This document shows positions 6,801 to 14,320 of a DNA stretch of 22,435 bases, piece by piece. The stretch covers positions 1-22,435 of the forward strand of contig NZ_URFY01000064.1 of NCBI RefSeq assembly GCF_900547205.1. Reading direction: 5' to 3'. Source of the DNA: an uncultured Bacteroides sp. (GTDB lineage: Bacteria; Bacteroidota; Bacteroidia; Bacteroidales; Bacteroidaceae). The notes below the pieces were generated by a model. The model did no database searches and was not told the origin of the DNA. It saw nothing but the letters and a program-made list of their open reading frames with translations. Both the position numbers and the translations under genes were made by a program. Positions within the stretch are counted from its first letter, which is position 1. The number at the start of each line of letters is the position of its first letter.

Positions 6801-9719
6801 TTACTTCTTAGTAAAGAATCCCAGTATTCCTGCCATGATAGTCGCCCTGTCTATCTCCGATTGGATGCTTTCGAATGGGAAACCCAATACGAAAGTGCGG
6901 TAATCAGCTCCTTGATAAGCGATACCTGCACACTGATTATTGGGAGCATAAGTAAAGACAGGGAAAGCCGTATCTACCGGAACGATGCAATCTACCGAAG
7001 GAACAGCATAACTGACCTCATTAGGCAACCGGGGAATGGTGACCGTGAGCCCCAGCCCATTGATACGGTTAGCACTCTTATCTGTTAGGCTACTTTGATG
7101 ACCGTATTTCAGCACTTTCTCCATAAACTCCCTATTGCCTTGTGTTCCGCCCATGTCACTTCCCACGTATGCTCCACTGACAAGCAGACGACCGCCGGAC
7201 TGGCAATAACTGGTTATCATCCGTTGCATCACCGAAGAGTATGTTTTATAATAACGCTTTGCCGCAGCATCTTCCTTTTCCAGTCCCAGAATATAGTCTA
7301 CAATCGGATAATCTTCCAACGCCACCAGCCCGTTCTCAACCGCTTCATTGCTGCACGACACGAAACTGTATCTTCCCGCTGACTGAATCGCCTTTCCATG
7401 AATGAAAGGGTAATCGAACGTATTGCCTGCAATCTTCATTCCTTCCAATTCTCTTCCACTATGTCCCAAACTTCCGTCTCCTTCTTTCCCGGCTTGACTA
7501 CGGTCAAATCCTGTCTGCGCACCACAGTAGGAAATATTGGATAGATAAGGTACTCCCGGATCACTTCCTAAATCGAATCCCGCTTTATCAGGAGTATTGA
7601 TGACAGCCGGACCGCTGATTCTATCAAATCCATTGACTATCAGCACTCTTGATTGTTCACGCTTTGCCTTGTAAGCCGAAAGAATTTCAGAAGGAAAGCT
7701 CTCTCCGCCGCGGTTGGCGGCTGTCACCTTGAACGAATAAACGAGTCCCGGCTCAATCTTAACGATAAAGGAAGGTTTACTCACCAACGTTCCGTTATCA
7801 AATCCTCCATAACCGATGCGTGTATATACGATGTATTCCCGTGGACGGGCAGTTGGTTCTTGTGGGTCGTCTTCTGCTTTCCATGAGAGTTCCAACGTGT
7901 TCTTTTTCTTTCCGAAGCGAATAGCAAAGTTGCTTACAGGAAGCGGTTGCACCACATAATCCCTGTCGTGCTGGCTATTCATGAACTGCAAGATACCTTT
8001 ATATATGGCACGTCCTACGGTAAACTTGAAGTTCGGATCGTGACCTAGTTGCATATCTGCAAAGTTCTGATGCGAAAGCAATTCGATAATTGTGGACGGA
8101 GTGGCAGGAAGGCGTGTTTCGCTGTAGTTCCGGTTCCACATACTACGGCGCGTCCAAGGCAGGTTGTAGCTCGATTGGATATCTTTCTGTATTTGGGTCA
8201 ACAGGATATCCGCCAAGTCGCGTGACGCATAGCGGTCGGTTCCCGCGTTCAGCTTTCCATCATTAAAATCGGTGGTATAGATGCCGAGTGAACCGATCCA
8301 TTCGTCTGATTTACTACATCCGGCATCGCTATGCAGCGCCATCACCATTTCCAGCGGCACTCCCAATCCCGGTTGCTTCGGATTGTAGACAGAACCACCG
8401 GACAGATAGTTGATAACATTGGAACGGGTATTTATATCATCAATATAATCGTTTTCACCTTTTCGTCCGGCATAAACATCGTAAGGCATTCCCGACCATT
8501 GGGCAGAATAACGAGCCCCTTCCAGATAGCGAGGCAATCCGCTGATACTGCCACCACGCGAGATATTTCCCATCCCGCCGCCAAAACGTACGGCATCGGC
8601 ACATACCACCCCGTGTTCGCTGCTTTCATTGCTGAGCACCACCATCCCGTAGTTGTTGTTTCCTTTGTCGAACTCAAAAGTGCCGAGATAGACCCAAGTG
8701 CCGCCTCCTATTTTCTGGTTTACTTTAAACTCCGTGACTCCTCCATTATGGAAAACAAGGTATTTGGCATCGCTTACGCCATTCGGAAGTGTCTGATAAG
8801 TGACGTAGACGGCATATTCGCCTGTTGCCGGCAGGGTAGGGACCCATTCGGCAAAGGCTTGGTCTTTATTCTTCTTTTTCTTCTTCTCCGTAGGGATGAA
8901 TCGGCAAGTGCCGTCCGTGAAAGGATTCTCGCCATCTTTATATATGGTTTTCTTTTGTGCAAATCCTCTTGCGGAAGCTGCTGCCCATTTTGCTTTCTTG
9001 CTTCCTACTTCCAGATAAAGGGAAGCGTTTGGAGTATCATTATCCACAATGATTTCGTTCTTCTGGGTATCCCGTTCGCGGGGAGTATAGACGATGGCAC
9101 CTGCATTCTCCAACATCGGAATCACATAAGGAAGGACGAACGATTGAGTAAACAAATCTTCCGTTGTGCAGAACAGACGGGGGCGTTGCCATCCCCATTC
9201 GCCTTTGTCGTTTTTGAAGTAGTTGCCATGGCTTTGCCAGAGCGCGATGTGACGGTCCTGCAATCCGCGGGAGATTTCATTGGGGCGTGAAAGGTTCTTC
9301 ACCCAAGGTGATCCTTTGTAGTCGATGTGCAGAGCCATTCGTTCCTTATCCTTCTTCTTATTCCGATAAATATTGGGAACCAGCTCTTCAATCGGTTTTC
9401 CATCCGCATGGATGGTGATTTTGTAATAATGGACTGGTCCGGGCAGTAATTCCTTCACTTGGCTATAGATAGCTTCAACTGTTTCCGGGCGAAACGGTTG
9501 GTAAGCAAAGCTCTCCGAAGCATAAATATCCATCGTTTTGCGGTCATAGTCGATATCAATGCTTTTCAGTTTAGGAGTACTTATTTTTGCAGTAGCCTGA
9601 TAGTTACCGAAATAATCCGTCAATCGCTCTTTTACATTTCTCTCAATGTCTTGGGCGAGAAGGAGATTCGTACTTATAGACAATAAGAAGAATAAGATAT
9701 ATTTTAGTTTCATATTCAT
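6801..9719 (-). CDS. Exported amidase-fold protein with internal golvesin/xanthan-lyase-like domain
   Basis: This 972-residue protein starts with a signal peptide (MNMKLKYILFFLLSISTNLLLA-Q), so it is exported. Its core looks like N-acetylmuramoyl-L-alanine amidase (Amidase_3). There is a histidine in LWQSHGNYF near 160, MALHSDAG near 460 in the place of the SIHADA motif, and TIIELLSHQNFADMQLGHDPNF near 540-560 in the place of the VELGFLSN block with its catalytic Glu. A golvesin/xanthan-lyase C-terminal-like beta domain (about 286-378, ending VVCADAVRFGG) is inserted in the amidase fold, preceded by a poly-lysine linker. An FN3-like domain (about 605-690) follows, then a C-terminal domain starting RVLIVNGFDRISG that resembles a flavodoxin or glutamine-amidotransferase fold. 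Such proteins are often labelled xanthan lyase. Cell-wall or glycan processing is the safer inference. The alternative start at 9713 is two codons in. Confidence 0.75.
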   Translation of the reverse strand: MNMKLKYILFFLLSISTNLLLAQDIERNVKERLTDYFGNYQATAKISTPKLKSIDIDYDRKTMDIYASESFAYQPFRPETVEAIYSQVKELLPGPVHYYKITIHADGKPIEELVPNIYRNKKKDKERMALHIDYKGSPWVKNLSRPNEISRGLQDRHIALWQSHGNYFKNDKGEWGWQRPRLFCTTEDLFTQSFVLPYVIPMLENAGAIVYTPRERDTQKNEIIVDNDTPNASLYLEVGSKKAKWAAASARGFAQKKTIYKDGENPFTDGTCRFIPTEKKKKKNKDQAFAEWVPTLPATGEYAVYVTYQTLPNGVSDAKYLVFHNGGVTEFKVNQKIGGGTWVYLGTFEFDKGNNNYGMVVLSNESSEHGVVCADAVRFGGGMGNISRGGSISGLPRYLEGARYSAQWSGMPYDVYAGRKGENDYIDDINTRSNVINYLSGGSVYNPKQPGLGVPLEMVMALHSDAGCSKSDEWIGSLGIYTTDFNDGKLNAGTDRYASRDLADILLTQIQKDIQSSYNLPWTRRSMWNRNYSETRLPATPSTIIELLSHQNFADMQLGHDPNFKFTVGRAIYKGILQFMNSQHDRDYVVQPLPVSNFAIRFGKKKNTLELSWKAEDDPQEPTARPREYIVYTRIGYGGFDNGTLVSKPSFIVKIEPGLVYSFKVTAANRGGESFPSEILSAYKAKREQSRVLIVNGFDRISGPAVINTPDKAGFDLGSDPGVPYLSNISYCGAQTGFDRSQAGKEGDGSLGHSGRELEGMKIAGNTFDYPFIHGKAIQSAGRYSFVSCSNEAVENGLVALEDYPIVDYILGLEKEDAAAKRYYKTYSSVMQRMITSYCQSGGRLLVSGAYVGSDMGGTQGNREFMEKVLKYGHQSSLTDKSANRINGLGLTVTIPRLPNEVSYAVPSVDCIVPVDTAFPVFTYAPNNQCAGIAYQGADYRTFVLGFPFESIQSEIDRATIMAGILGFFTKK

Positions 9720-9736
9720 AAGGTTTTAAGATTAGG

Positions 9737-9851
9737 TTCACCACAGATTACACGGATTAACACAGATTGAAAGAAATATTTTCTTTATAAAAGTCGTTCT
9801 ATATTCTTTGAAGAATTAAAATCTGTGTTAATCCGTGTAATCTGTGGTGAA
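9737..9851. repeat. Perfect 32-bp inverted repeat with internal 9-10-bp periodicity
   Basis: Arms at 9737-9768 and 9820-9851 are exact reverse complements, with a 51-nt AT-rich spacer. Each arm is made of near-repeats of CACAGATTA / CACGGATTAA / CACAGATT. It lies upstream of the amidase-fold gene (start 9719) and would be in its 5' leader if transcription begins near 9869. Sequences of the ACACAGATTACACGGATT kind are scattered in many bacterial genomes, so this is probably a copy of a dispersed repeat. Confidence 0.85.
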
Positions 9852-9873
9852 ATCTGCATTTTCATTCCGCCCG

Positions 9874-9881
9874 CAAAAATA
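9874..9881 (-). promoter_or_regulatory. Possible -7 box (TATTTTTG) for the amidase-fold gene
   Basis: CAAAAATA on the plus strand reads TATTTTTG on the minus strand. It lies between the terminator of the upstream gene and the inverted repeat. Only a poor -33 (TTTCG near 9904-9908) is seen. If used, it gives a leader of about 150 nt that contains the whole 32-bp hairpin. Confidence 0.35.
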
Positions 9882-9884
9882 ACT

Positions 9885-9920
9885 AAAAAAGAGCGAGAAG
9901 TATCGAAACCTCCCGCTCTT
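9885..9920 (-). terminator. Intrinsic terminator of the NagB-LmbE fusion gene
   Basis: On the minus strand, AAGAGCGGGAGG (9920-9909), an 8-nt loop and CTTCTCGCTCTT (9900-9889) form a continuous 12-bp stem with two G-U pairs. The run of six T (9890-9885) follows. It starts 53 nt after the stop codon at 9973. Confidence 0.85.
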
Positions 9921-9972
9921 CTTTGATAGTTTTATGTTCTCTTAATTAAGTATCTTCTTCTTTAAAGCAGAT

Positions 9973-11964
9973 TTATAGCGGCACATACTCCACGAATGCC
10001 TCCATCGCCTCATAAGAAGCCAATCCCAACTTATCGTACAAAGTAGCCGTAGCACGATTGCGGTCTTCACTACGCTGCCAGAACAAACGCTCGTCATTGC
10101 CCAGGAACGGAGCACTTTCCATTTGCGACTGGTGTTTCAGGATTGAGTTACGTTTTGCACGAAGCTCTTCGGGACTGATTGGCACTGCCATTTCGATATT
10201 CTCGATTTCCCATTCTGCCCACGCACCGCGATACATCCAGATACGACAGTCTTTCAACCATTTGGCACCTTCTTCTTTTTCAAGATCAACCGCTGCAAAT
10301 ACTGCATCCGTACATACACGATGTGTTCCGTGCGGGTCGGCAAGGTCACCGGCTACAAATATCTGGTGGGGTTTTATCTCACGAAGCAGGTTGCGCACAA
10401 TTTCTACGTCCGCTTCACTCAACGGATTCTTCTGAATCTTACCTGTTTCGTAGAACGGCAGGTCGAGGAAGTGTACACGATCCAACGGAATGTTATTATA
10501 GGTAGAGGCAGTGCGTGCTTCACCGCGACGAATCAATCCTTTAATCGTCAGAATATCGCGGCTGTCCATATCTCCGTCTTTCTTCTCTTTCAGGAAGTTA
10601 CGAATCTCGGCATACTTCTCGTTGATAACCAAATCTTCGCTGTTATTGAATATCTGATTAAATCCGTTGATGAAATGCATGAAACGAACCACTTCTTCAT
10701 CACCCACGGCGATGTTACCCGAAGTTTCGTATGCCACGTGCACCTCGTGTTTCTGCTCTACCAAGCGGCGGAGCGTTCCACCCATTGAGATAACGTCGTC
10801 ATCCGGATGCGGAGAGAATATTACGACACGCTTCGGAAACGGTTTCGCACGTTCCGGACGATAGGTATCGTCAGCATTCGGCTTGCCACCCGGCCATCCG
10901 GTGATGGTGTGCTGCAAGTCATTGAAAATCTTGATATTTACATTGTAGGCAGAACCATAAAGCGCCAACAGTTCACTCAAACCGTTTTCGTTGTAATCTT
11001 TATTCGTCAGCTTCAGGATGGGCTTGTTTGTCAACTGGCACAACCATACGATAGCACTACGGATTAACTTGTCGTTCCATTCGCAAGAAGTCACCAGCCA
11101 TGGGCGTTGAATACGCGTCAGGTTCATGGCTGCCGAAAGGTCGATAGCTACGTGCGCATTGTTGTGAGTTTGCAGGTAAGATGCAGGAATCGTGTCGGTG
11201 ATGGGACCTTCCACACATTCCTTAATCATGGCTGCCTTGTTTTCACCCCATGCCAGCAGATAAACTTTCTTGGAGCCGAGAATAGTAGATACTCCCATCG
11301 TGATAGAACTAATCGGCGTATTATCCATCGTACCGAAAATCTTGGATGCTTCGTTGCGTGACGCATTATCCAACAAAATCAGACGAGTGGTAGAATTGAG
11401 TCGGGAACCCGGTTCGTTGAACGCGATGTTACCCACACGACCGATACCCAGCAAAGCGATGTCGATGCCACCGAAACTCTCGATGCGTTGTTCGTACAGG
11501 CGGCAATATTCAAAGATGGTATCTTTGGGGATAGAACCGTCGGGAGTATATATATTCTGCTTGTCGATATCGACATGATCAAGCAGCATATTCTTCAATG
11601 CATTGAAGTTACTGTTCACGGCATCCGGAGCCAACGGATAATATTCGTACATATTGAATACAATCACATTGCGGAAGCTGAGTCCTTCTTCCTTGTGCAT
11701 ACGGATTAGTTCGGTATATACATGGCTGGGTGAGTTACCTCCGGGAAGCGCCAATACGCAGAAGCGTCCGGCTTTTTGTTTTTCGCGGATGGTTTGTGCT
11801 ATTTCGCGAGCAATGTAGTTAGCCCCTTCTTCTACAGATTCGTAAATGTCTGTAGGGATTTTCTCGAGTCTTGTCAAGACCGATTTTTCAAAAGCATTCT
11901 CCGGTCTGTAGTATCTGGGGGAAACCCTGTGGAGACTGATTTGAGAACTAAGATTTGTTTTCAT
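9973..11964 (-). CDS. NagB-like (catalytically altered) domain fused to LmbE/PIG-L deacetylase
   Basis: This is a 663-residue two-domain protein. Residues about 30-280 match glucosamine-6-phosphate deaminase NagB, including the sugar-phosphate loop LALPGGNSP, the FNEP block and a conserved lysine (GENKAAM). However, E. coli NagB D72, D141 and H143 correspond here to Y106, V177 and N179, and only E184 (E148) remains. Ordinary deaminase activity is therefore doubtful. Residues about 375-655 are a LmbE/PIG-L N-deacetylase with metal motif HPDD at 386-389 and DPHGTH at 543-548, both intact. A linker of about 80 residues separates the domains. The likely substrate class is an N-acetylated amino sugar, by inference. 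I start at the ATG at 11964. The open frame reaches 12030, but that would place the start inside or upstream of the promoter box. Databases usually name such fusions glucosamine-6-phosphate deaminase. Confidence 0.85.
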   Translation of the reverse strand: MKTNLSSQISLHRVSPRYYRPENAFEKSVLTRLEKIPTDIYESVEEGANYIAREIAQTIREKQKAGRFCVLALPGGNSPSHVYTELIRMHKEEGLSFRNVIVFNMYEYYPLAPDAVNSNFNALKNMLLDHVDIDKQNIYTPDGSIPKDTIFEYCRLYEQRIESFGGIDIALLGIGRVGNIAFNEPGSRLNSTTRLILLDNASRNEASKIFGTMDNTPISSITMGVSTILGSKKVYLLAWGENKAAMIKECVEGPITDTIPASYLQTHNNAHVAIDLSAAMNLTRIQRPWLVTSCEWNDKLIRSAIVWLCQLTNKPILKLTNKDYNENGLSELLALYGSAYNVNIKIFNDLQHTITGWPGGKPNADDTYRPERAKPFPKRVVIFSPHPDDDVISMGGTLRRLVEQKHEVHVAYETSGNIAVGDEEVVRFMHFINGFNQIFNNSEDLVINEKYAEIRNFLKEKKDGDMDSRDILTIKGLIRRGEARTASTYNNIPLDRVHFLDLPFYETGKIQKNPLSEADVEIVRNLLREIKPHQIFVAGDLADPHGTHRVCTDAVFAAVDLEKEEGAKWLKDCRIWMYRGAWAEWEIENIEMAVPISPEELRAKRNSILKHQSQMESAPFLGNDERLFWQRSEDRNRATATLYDKLGLASYEAMEAFVEYVPL

Positions 11965-12019
11965 AAAGTTGTTAATTAAGTTATGTAGGATTAGTATCCT
12001 TACGACTGTATTACCACGA

Positions 12020-12027
12020 CAAAGATA
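12020..12027 (-). promoter_or_regulatory. Probable -7 box (TATCTTTG) of the NagB-LmbE gene
   Basis: CAAAGATA on the plus strand reads TATCTTTG on the minus strand, an exact -7 match. Transcription would begin near 12015, giving a leader of about 50 nt before the ATG at 11964. This supports the shorter start. No TTG lies at the ideal distance; the nearest is about 26 bases upstream. Confidence 0.45.
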
Positions 12028-12110
12028 CAAAAGAAGTCTATATTAGTAACTACCAAGTTCTAGGTATTGTTGCGGTCTTAAATCGTTTTTAACATTTGTT
12101 TGCCGCAGTG

Positions 12111-12890
12111 TTACAGATGAAATTCGTCTGCATCTTTCCATACAGGAAACTTTTCTCTGAACTGCCTGAGTGCGGATAAGGAAAGAGTGGCGGTCGCTAT
12201 GCCTTCCTTTCCGTCGGGCAGGGTGGCGAGTTCTTCACCAAAAGCGGAATAAACCTTGCTGCCGCCATTGTATTTCAACTGATATCCGTCGGTTCCTATC
12301 CGGTTGACGCCACACGCGTAACATTGATTTTCCAATGCACGTGCGCGCAGCAATGTGTCCCAGACAAGGCGGCGGGGGATAGGCCAATTGGCTACATATA
12401 TTAATAGGTCATATTCGTTGCCTACATTCCGGCTCCATACCGGAAAGCGCAGGTCGTAGCAGACAAGCAGGCAGATATTCCATCCTTGATAAGGGATAAT
12501 CAGCCGTTCGTTGCCGGCCGAGAAGTGTTCGGCTTCCCGTCCCATACGGAATAAATGGCGCTTATTATAATAATGTTCTTCTCCTTCGGGTGTGAGGAAG
12601 AAAGCGCGGTTGTAGAACCGACCTTCGGTGTCGGTAGCAATGAAACTTCCGCAAATGGCTAGTTGGTAGAGTGAAGCCCATTGTCGCAAAGCCGTAATTG
12701 TTTCCCCGGAGTCGGGTTCTGCCAGCGCATTGCTCTGCATACTGAACCCCGTAGAGAACATTTCCGGTAAAACAACAATCTCCGTTGTTCCACGGAGGCT
12801 TTGCAGCTTTTCGTGGAGCAAACGGAGATTTTCCTGTTTATTTTCCCAAACAATATCGGTTTGTACTAATGAAATTCGAAGTGAATCCAC
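12111..12890 (-). CDS. Nitrilase-superfamily amidase, omega-amidase (YafV) type
   Basis: This 259-residue cytoplasmic protein is of the carbon-nitrogen hydrolase superfamily. The catalytic triad is visible: E43 (LPEMFSTGF), K110 (YYNKRHLF) and C144 (LLVCYDLRFPVW). Length and the PEMFSTGFSM, NKRHLFRMGREAEHFSAG and CYDLRFPVWSRN blocks match the YafV/Nit2 omega-amidase branch. That branch hydrolyses 2-oxoglutaramate or 2-oxosuccinamate to the 2-oxo acid and ammonia, clearing by-products of glutamine and asparagine transamination. The substrate is inferred from the family. The start is 36 nt after the stop of the acyltransferase gene, so it is probably the last gene of the operon 13761-12111. Confidence 0.88.
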   Translation of the reverse strand: MDSLRISLVQTDIVWENKQENLRLLHEKLQSLRGTTEIVVLPEMFSTGFSMQSNALAEPDSGETITALRQWASLYQLAICGSFIATDTEGRFYNRAFFLTPEGEEHYYNKRHLFRMGREAEHFSAGNERLIIPYQGWNICLLVCYDLRFPVWSRNVGNEYDLLIYVANWPIPRRLVWDTLLRARALENQCYACGVNRIGTDGYQLKYNGGSKVYSAFGEELATLPDGKEGIATATLSLSALRQFREKFPVWKDADEFHL

Positions 12891-12926
12891 TTTAGTTAAT
12901 ATGATTATCGGTTTTGTGATAAGTGA

Positions 12927-13484
12927 TTAATCAATCTCTCCAAGGTCGAAATTCTCAGGATGTTTTCCTTTGAAGTCCTTGTAGTACAATTTGATTTCCC
13001 GCATATCCGCTTTTAAATCTCCCGTCGGCATGATAGCTTTCGTTGCCGAAATCGTTTTCTTGCTATAATCGATTCCTATCAATACGATAGGTACCTGTGC
13101 TTTGAGGGCGATGTAATAAAAGCCTTTTTTCCAGTTCGGATTCGCTTTGCGGGTTCCTTCGGGAGTGATGGCTAAATTAAACTTCTTGTATTTAGCAAAA
13201 TTGTGCACCATCTGATCTACCAGCGAAGTTTTCCGGCTGCGGTCGACAGGAATGCCGCCTACCGCTTTAAAGAAAATGCCGAGTGGGAAAAAGAACCATT
13301 CCTTTTTCATCATAAAAAATGTCTTACGGCCGATGGCTCCATAAAACAGTTTGCCGATAAATAAATCAAGGTTCGTTGTGTGTGGAGCGGCACATATCAC
13401 GCATTTATCATAATTGGGTACCGTAACATTTGTTTTCCACCCTAACAGGCGATAATAGATAAAGCTATAAATTGCTTTTTTCAT
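12927..13484 (-). CDS. PlsC-like 1-acyl-glycerol-3-phosphate acyltransferase family protein
   Basis: This 185-residue protein is short for the PlsC family, which is usually about 240. It has the defining blocks: HTTNLD (H35xxxxD40, the catalytic dyad), the GGIPVDR segment (77-82) and EGTR (109-112, phosphate binding). It probably transfers an acyl chain to a lysophospholipid or related alcohol at the inner face of the membrane. Hydrophobic stretches (KTFFMMKKEWFFFPLGIFFKAVGG) could dip into the membrane, but there is no signal peptide. The small size and the context suggest a specialised member; the acceptor is unknown. It begins only 7 nt after the stop of the upstream small gene, so the two are cotranscribed. 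Confidence 0.85.
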   Translation of the reverse strand: MKKAIYSFIYYRLLGWKTNVTVPNYDKCVICAAPHTTNLDLFIGKLFYGAIGRKTFFMMKKEWFFFPLGIFFKAVGGIPVDRSRKTSLVDQMVHNFAKYKKFNLAITPEGTRKANPNWKKGFYYIALKAQVPIVLIGIDYSKKTISATKAIMPTGDLKADMREIKLYYKDFKGKHPENFDLGEID

Positions 13485-13491
13485 TCTGATT

Positions 13492-13761
13492 TTAATTCAA
13501 TTTCCCTATAGCTTCAATAATCTCGTTAACCTTTGCATTAAAATCTGCACGGAATTTCTTATAAAAACCTTTCACATTGCCCGGCTCTGTATGACTGATA
13601 CGGGTTACAAATTCATCCTGCATCTTCAACACTTCAGACATCAGTTCATCAGCTTTTACTTTGTCTGTGCCAGGGATAAATATACTATTGATTAAACACT
13701 CGGTGAACAATTCTCCTGAGATATAGTTTACGTTCTTCTTGAGTTCTCTTCTACTTGCCAT
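13492..13761 (-). CDS. Conserved-looking hypothetical protein, 89 residues
   Basis: I do not recognise a family. The protein starts MASRRELKKNVNYISGELFTECLINSIFIPG, is charged and mostly helical, and has no signal peptide or membrane span. Alternating helical stretches (ADELMSEVLKMQDEFVTRISH, FYKKFRADFNAKVNEIIEAIGKLN) suggest a small helical bundle. It is the first gene of a tight minus-strand group with the PlsC-like acyltransferase (7-nt gap). The upstream TATCTTTA at 13803-13810 (minus) differs from the -7 consensus at its last base only and could be its promoter. Confidence 0.75.
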   Translation of the reverse strand: MASRRELKKNVNYISGELFTECLINSIFIPGTDKVKADELMSEVLKMQDEFVTRISHTEPGNVKGFYKKFRADFNAKVNEIIEAIGKLN

Positions 13762-13859
13762 AATATTTACATTTTGTAGTGATTAATAAAAAATAATTGC
13801 GGTAAAGATAGGTACTTTCTTTGATTTTAGCGAATAAATGGCTTGAAAAGTTCATTCAA

Positions 13860-13963
13860 AAAGCTTTGCAGGCGAAAAGCTGTGCTTTAGCTTGGGCAAT
13901 GCTATGCTTTGCGACCTCCAAAGCTAGGCTTTACGTCTCGTAATACTATGGCTTGTTTTGGGT
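13860..13963. repeat. 22-bp degenerate tandem repeat with internal dyads
   Basis: Four exact-length units lie at 13876-13897, 13898-13919, 13920-13941 and 13942-13963, with a partial degenerate unit before them from about 13860. Their first 13 bases follow AAAGCTATGCTTT, itself a dyad (AAAGC-N3-GCTTT, perfect in units 1 and 3), followed by a looser NCGNCTCGN-like tail. Each unit could form a small hairpin. Function unknown. Confidence 0.7.
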
Positions 13964-14017
13964 AATTTTTCTTTCTTATAATGGGCTTTGATACTTGTAT
14001 CCGGGCGGAAATGAATC

Positions 14018-14135
14018 AATGTGCTAATGTGCTAATGTGCCAATATGCCAATGTGCCAATATGCCAATATGCCAATGTGCCAATGGCTGCGCTGTGTGCC
14101 GCATGGTAATTGGCATATTGGCACATTAGCACATT
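14018..14135. repeat. 8-bp inverted repeat array B, sibling of array A
   Basis: The left arm has eight perfect-length units (14018-14081; AATGTGCT, AATGTGCC, AATATGCC). The core is 14082-14111 and contains GCTGCGCTGTGTGCCGCATGG. The right arm has three inverted units (14112-14135; GGCATATT, GGCACATT, AGCACATT). The core aligns with that of array A through GCTGCGCT, CCGCA, GG and TAATT, in the same orientation. Unit numbers differ (8+3 here, 9+6 in A), as expected if the arms expand and contract. Confidence 0.85.
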
Positions 14136-14186
14136 GATAAATTGTTCAAAGAAGTGAAGAAAGAAAAAGAAATAAGTCGGCAGAAA

Positions 14187-14222
14187 GAAGGAGGAGAGCT
14201 GTGAAGCCATATCTCCTCTTTT
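14187..14222 (+). terminator. Terminator-like hairpin upstream of the export operon
   Basis: GAGGAGA (14191-14197) pairs with TCTCCTC (14212-14218). The stem extends by A-T and G-U pairs into the following TTTT (to 14222). The 14-nt loop contains a small GCT/AGC stem. It resembles an intrinsic terminator on the plus strand, yet no plus-strand gene precedes it, so it may be insulation from repeat-region transcription or a leader element. Confidence 0.35.
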
Positions 14223-14246
14223 CTCTGCTAATATAGGTTAATCTTT

Positions 14247-14290
14247 GCGATAATTATTCATGGAATGTAAATAAGGCCTATCTTTATCGC
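14247..14290 (+). promoter_or_regulatory. Possible promoter/operator of the export operon
   Basis: GCGATAA (14247-14253) and TTATCGC (14284-14290) form a perfect 7-bp inverted repeat with a 30-nt spacer. TATCTTTA (14279-14286), one base off the -7 consensus, overlaps the right half and lies 34 bases before the ATG at 14321. No good -33 box is visible. The symmetry suggests a regulator site, but this is weak evidence. Confidence 0.3.
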
Positions 14291-14320
14291 TCAATACAAT
14301 AATAGGACTTACAAAACCTT

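Larger units (their letters stand above)
13762..14320. other. 559-nt intergenic region between divergent operons
   Basis: No gene is supported here. The region lies between the minus-strand operon starting at 13761 and the plus-strand export operon starting at 14321. It holds a 22-bp degenerate tandem array (13876-13963), repeat array B (14018-14135), a hairpin with a T tail (14187-14222) and a 7-bp inverted repeat (14247-14290). An open frame at 14016-14210 (minus) only translates array B. Confidence 0.8.

Noticed and set aside
11965..12030. 22-codon extension of the NagB-LmbE frame
   Set aside because: The extension crosses the probable transcription start and -7 box and matches nothing in the family.
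13860..13963. tRNA or other structured RNA gene
   Set aside because: The hairpins come from a 22-bp tandem repeat. No cloverleaf or conserved RNA motif is visible.
14016..14210. 64-residue minus-strand open frame
   Set aside because: Its C-terminal half is the translated array B (WHIGTLAY repeats), because three 8-bp units equal eight codons. It has no gene-like features.
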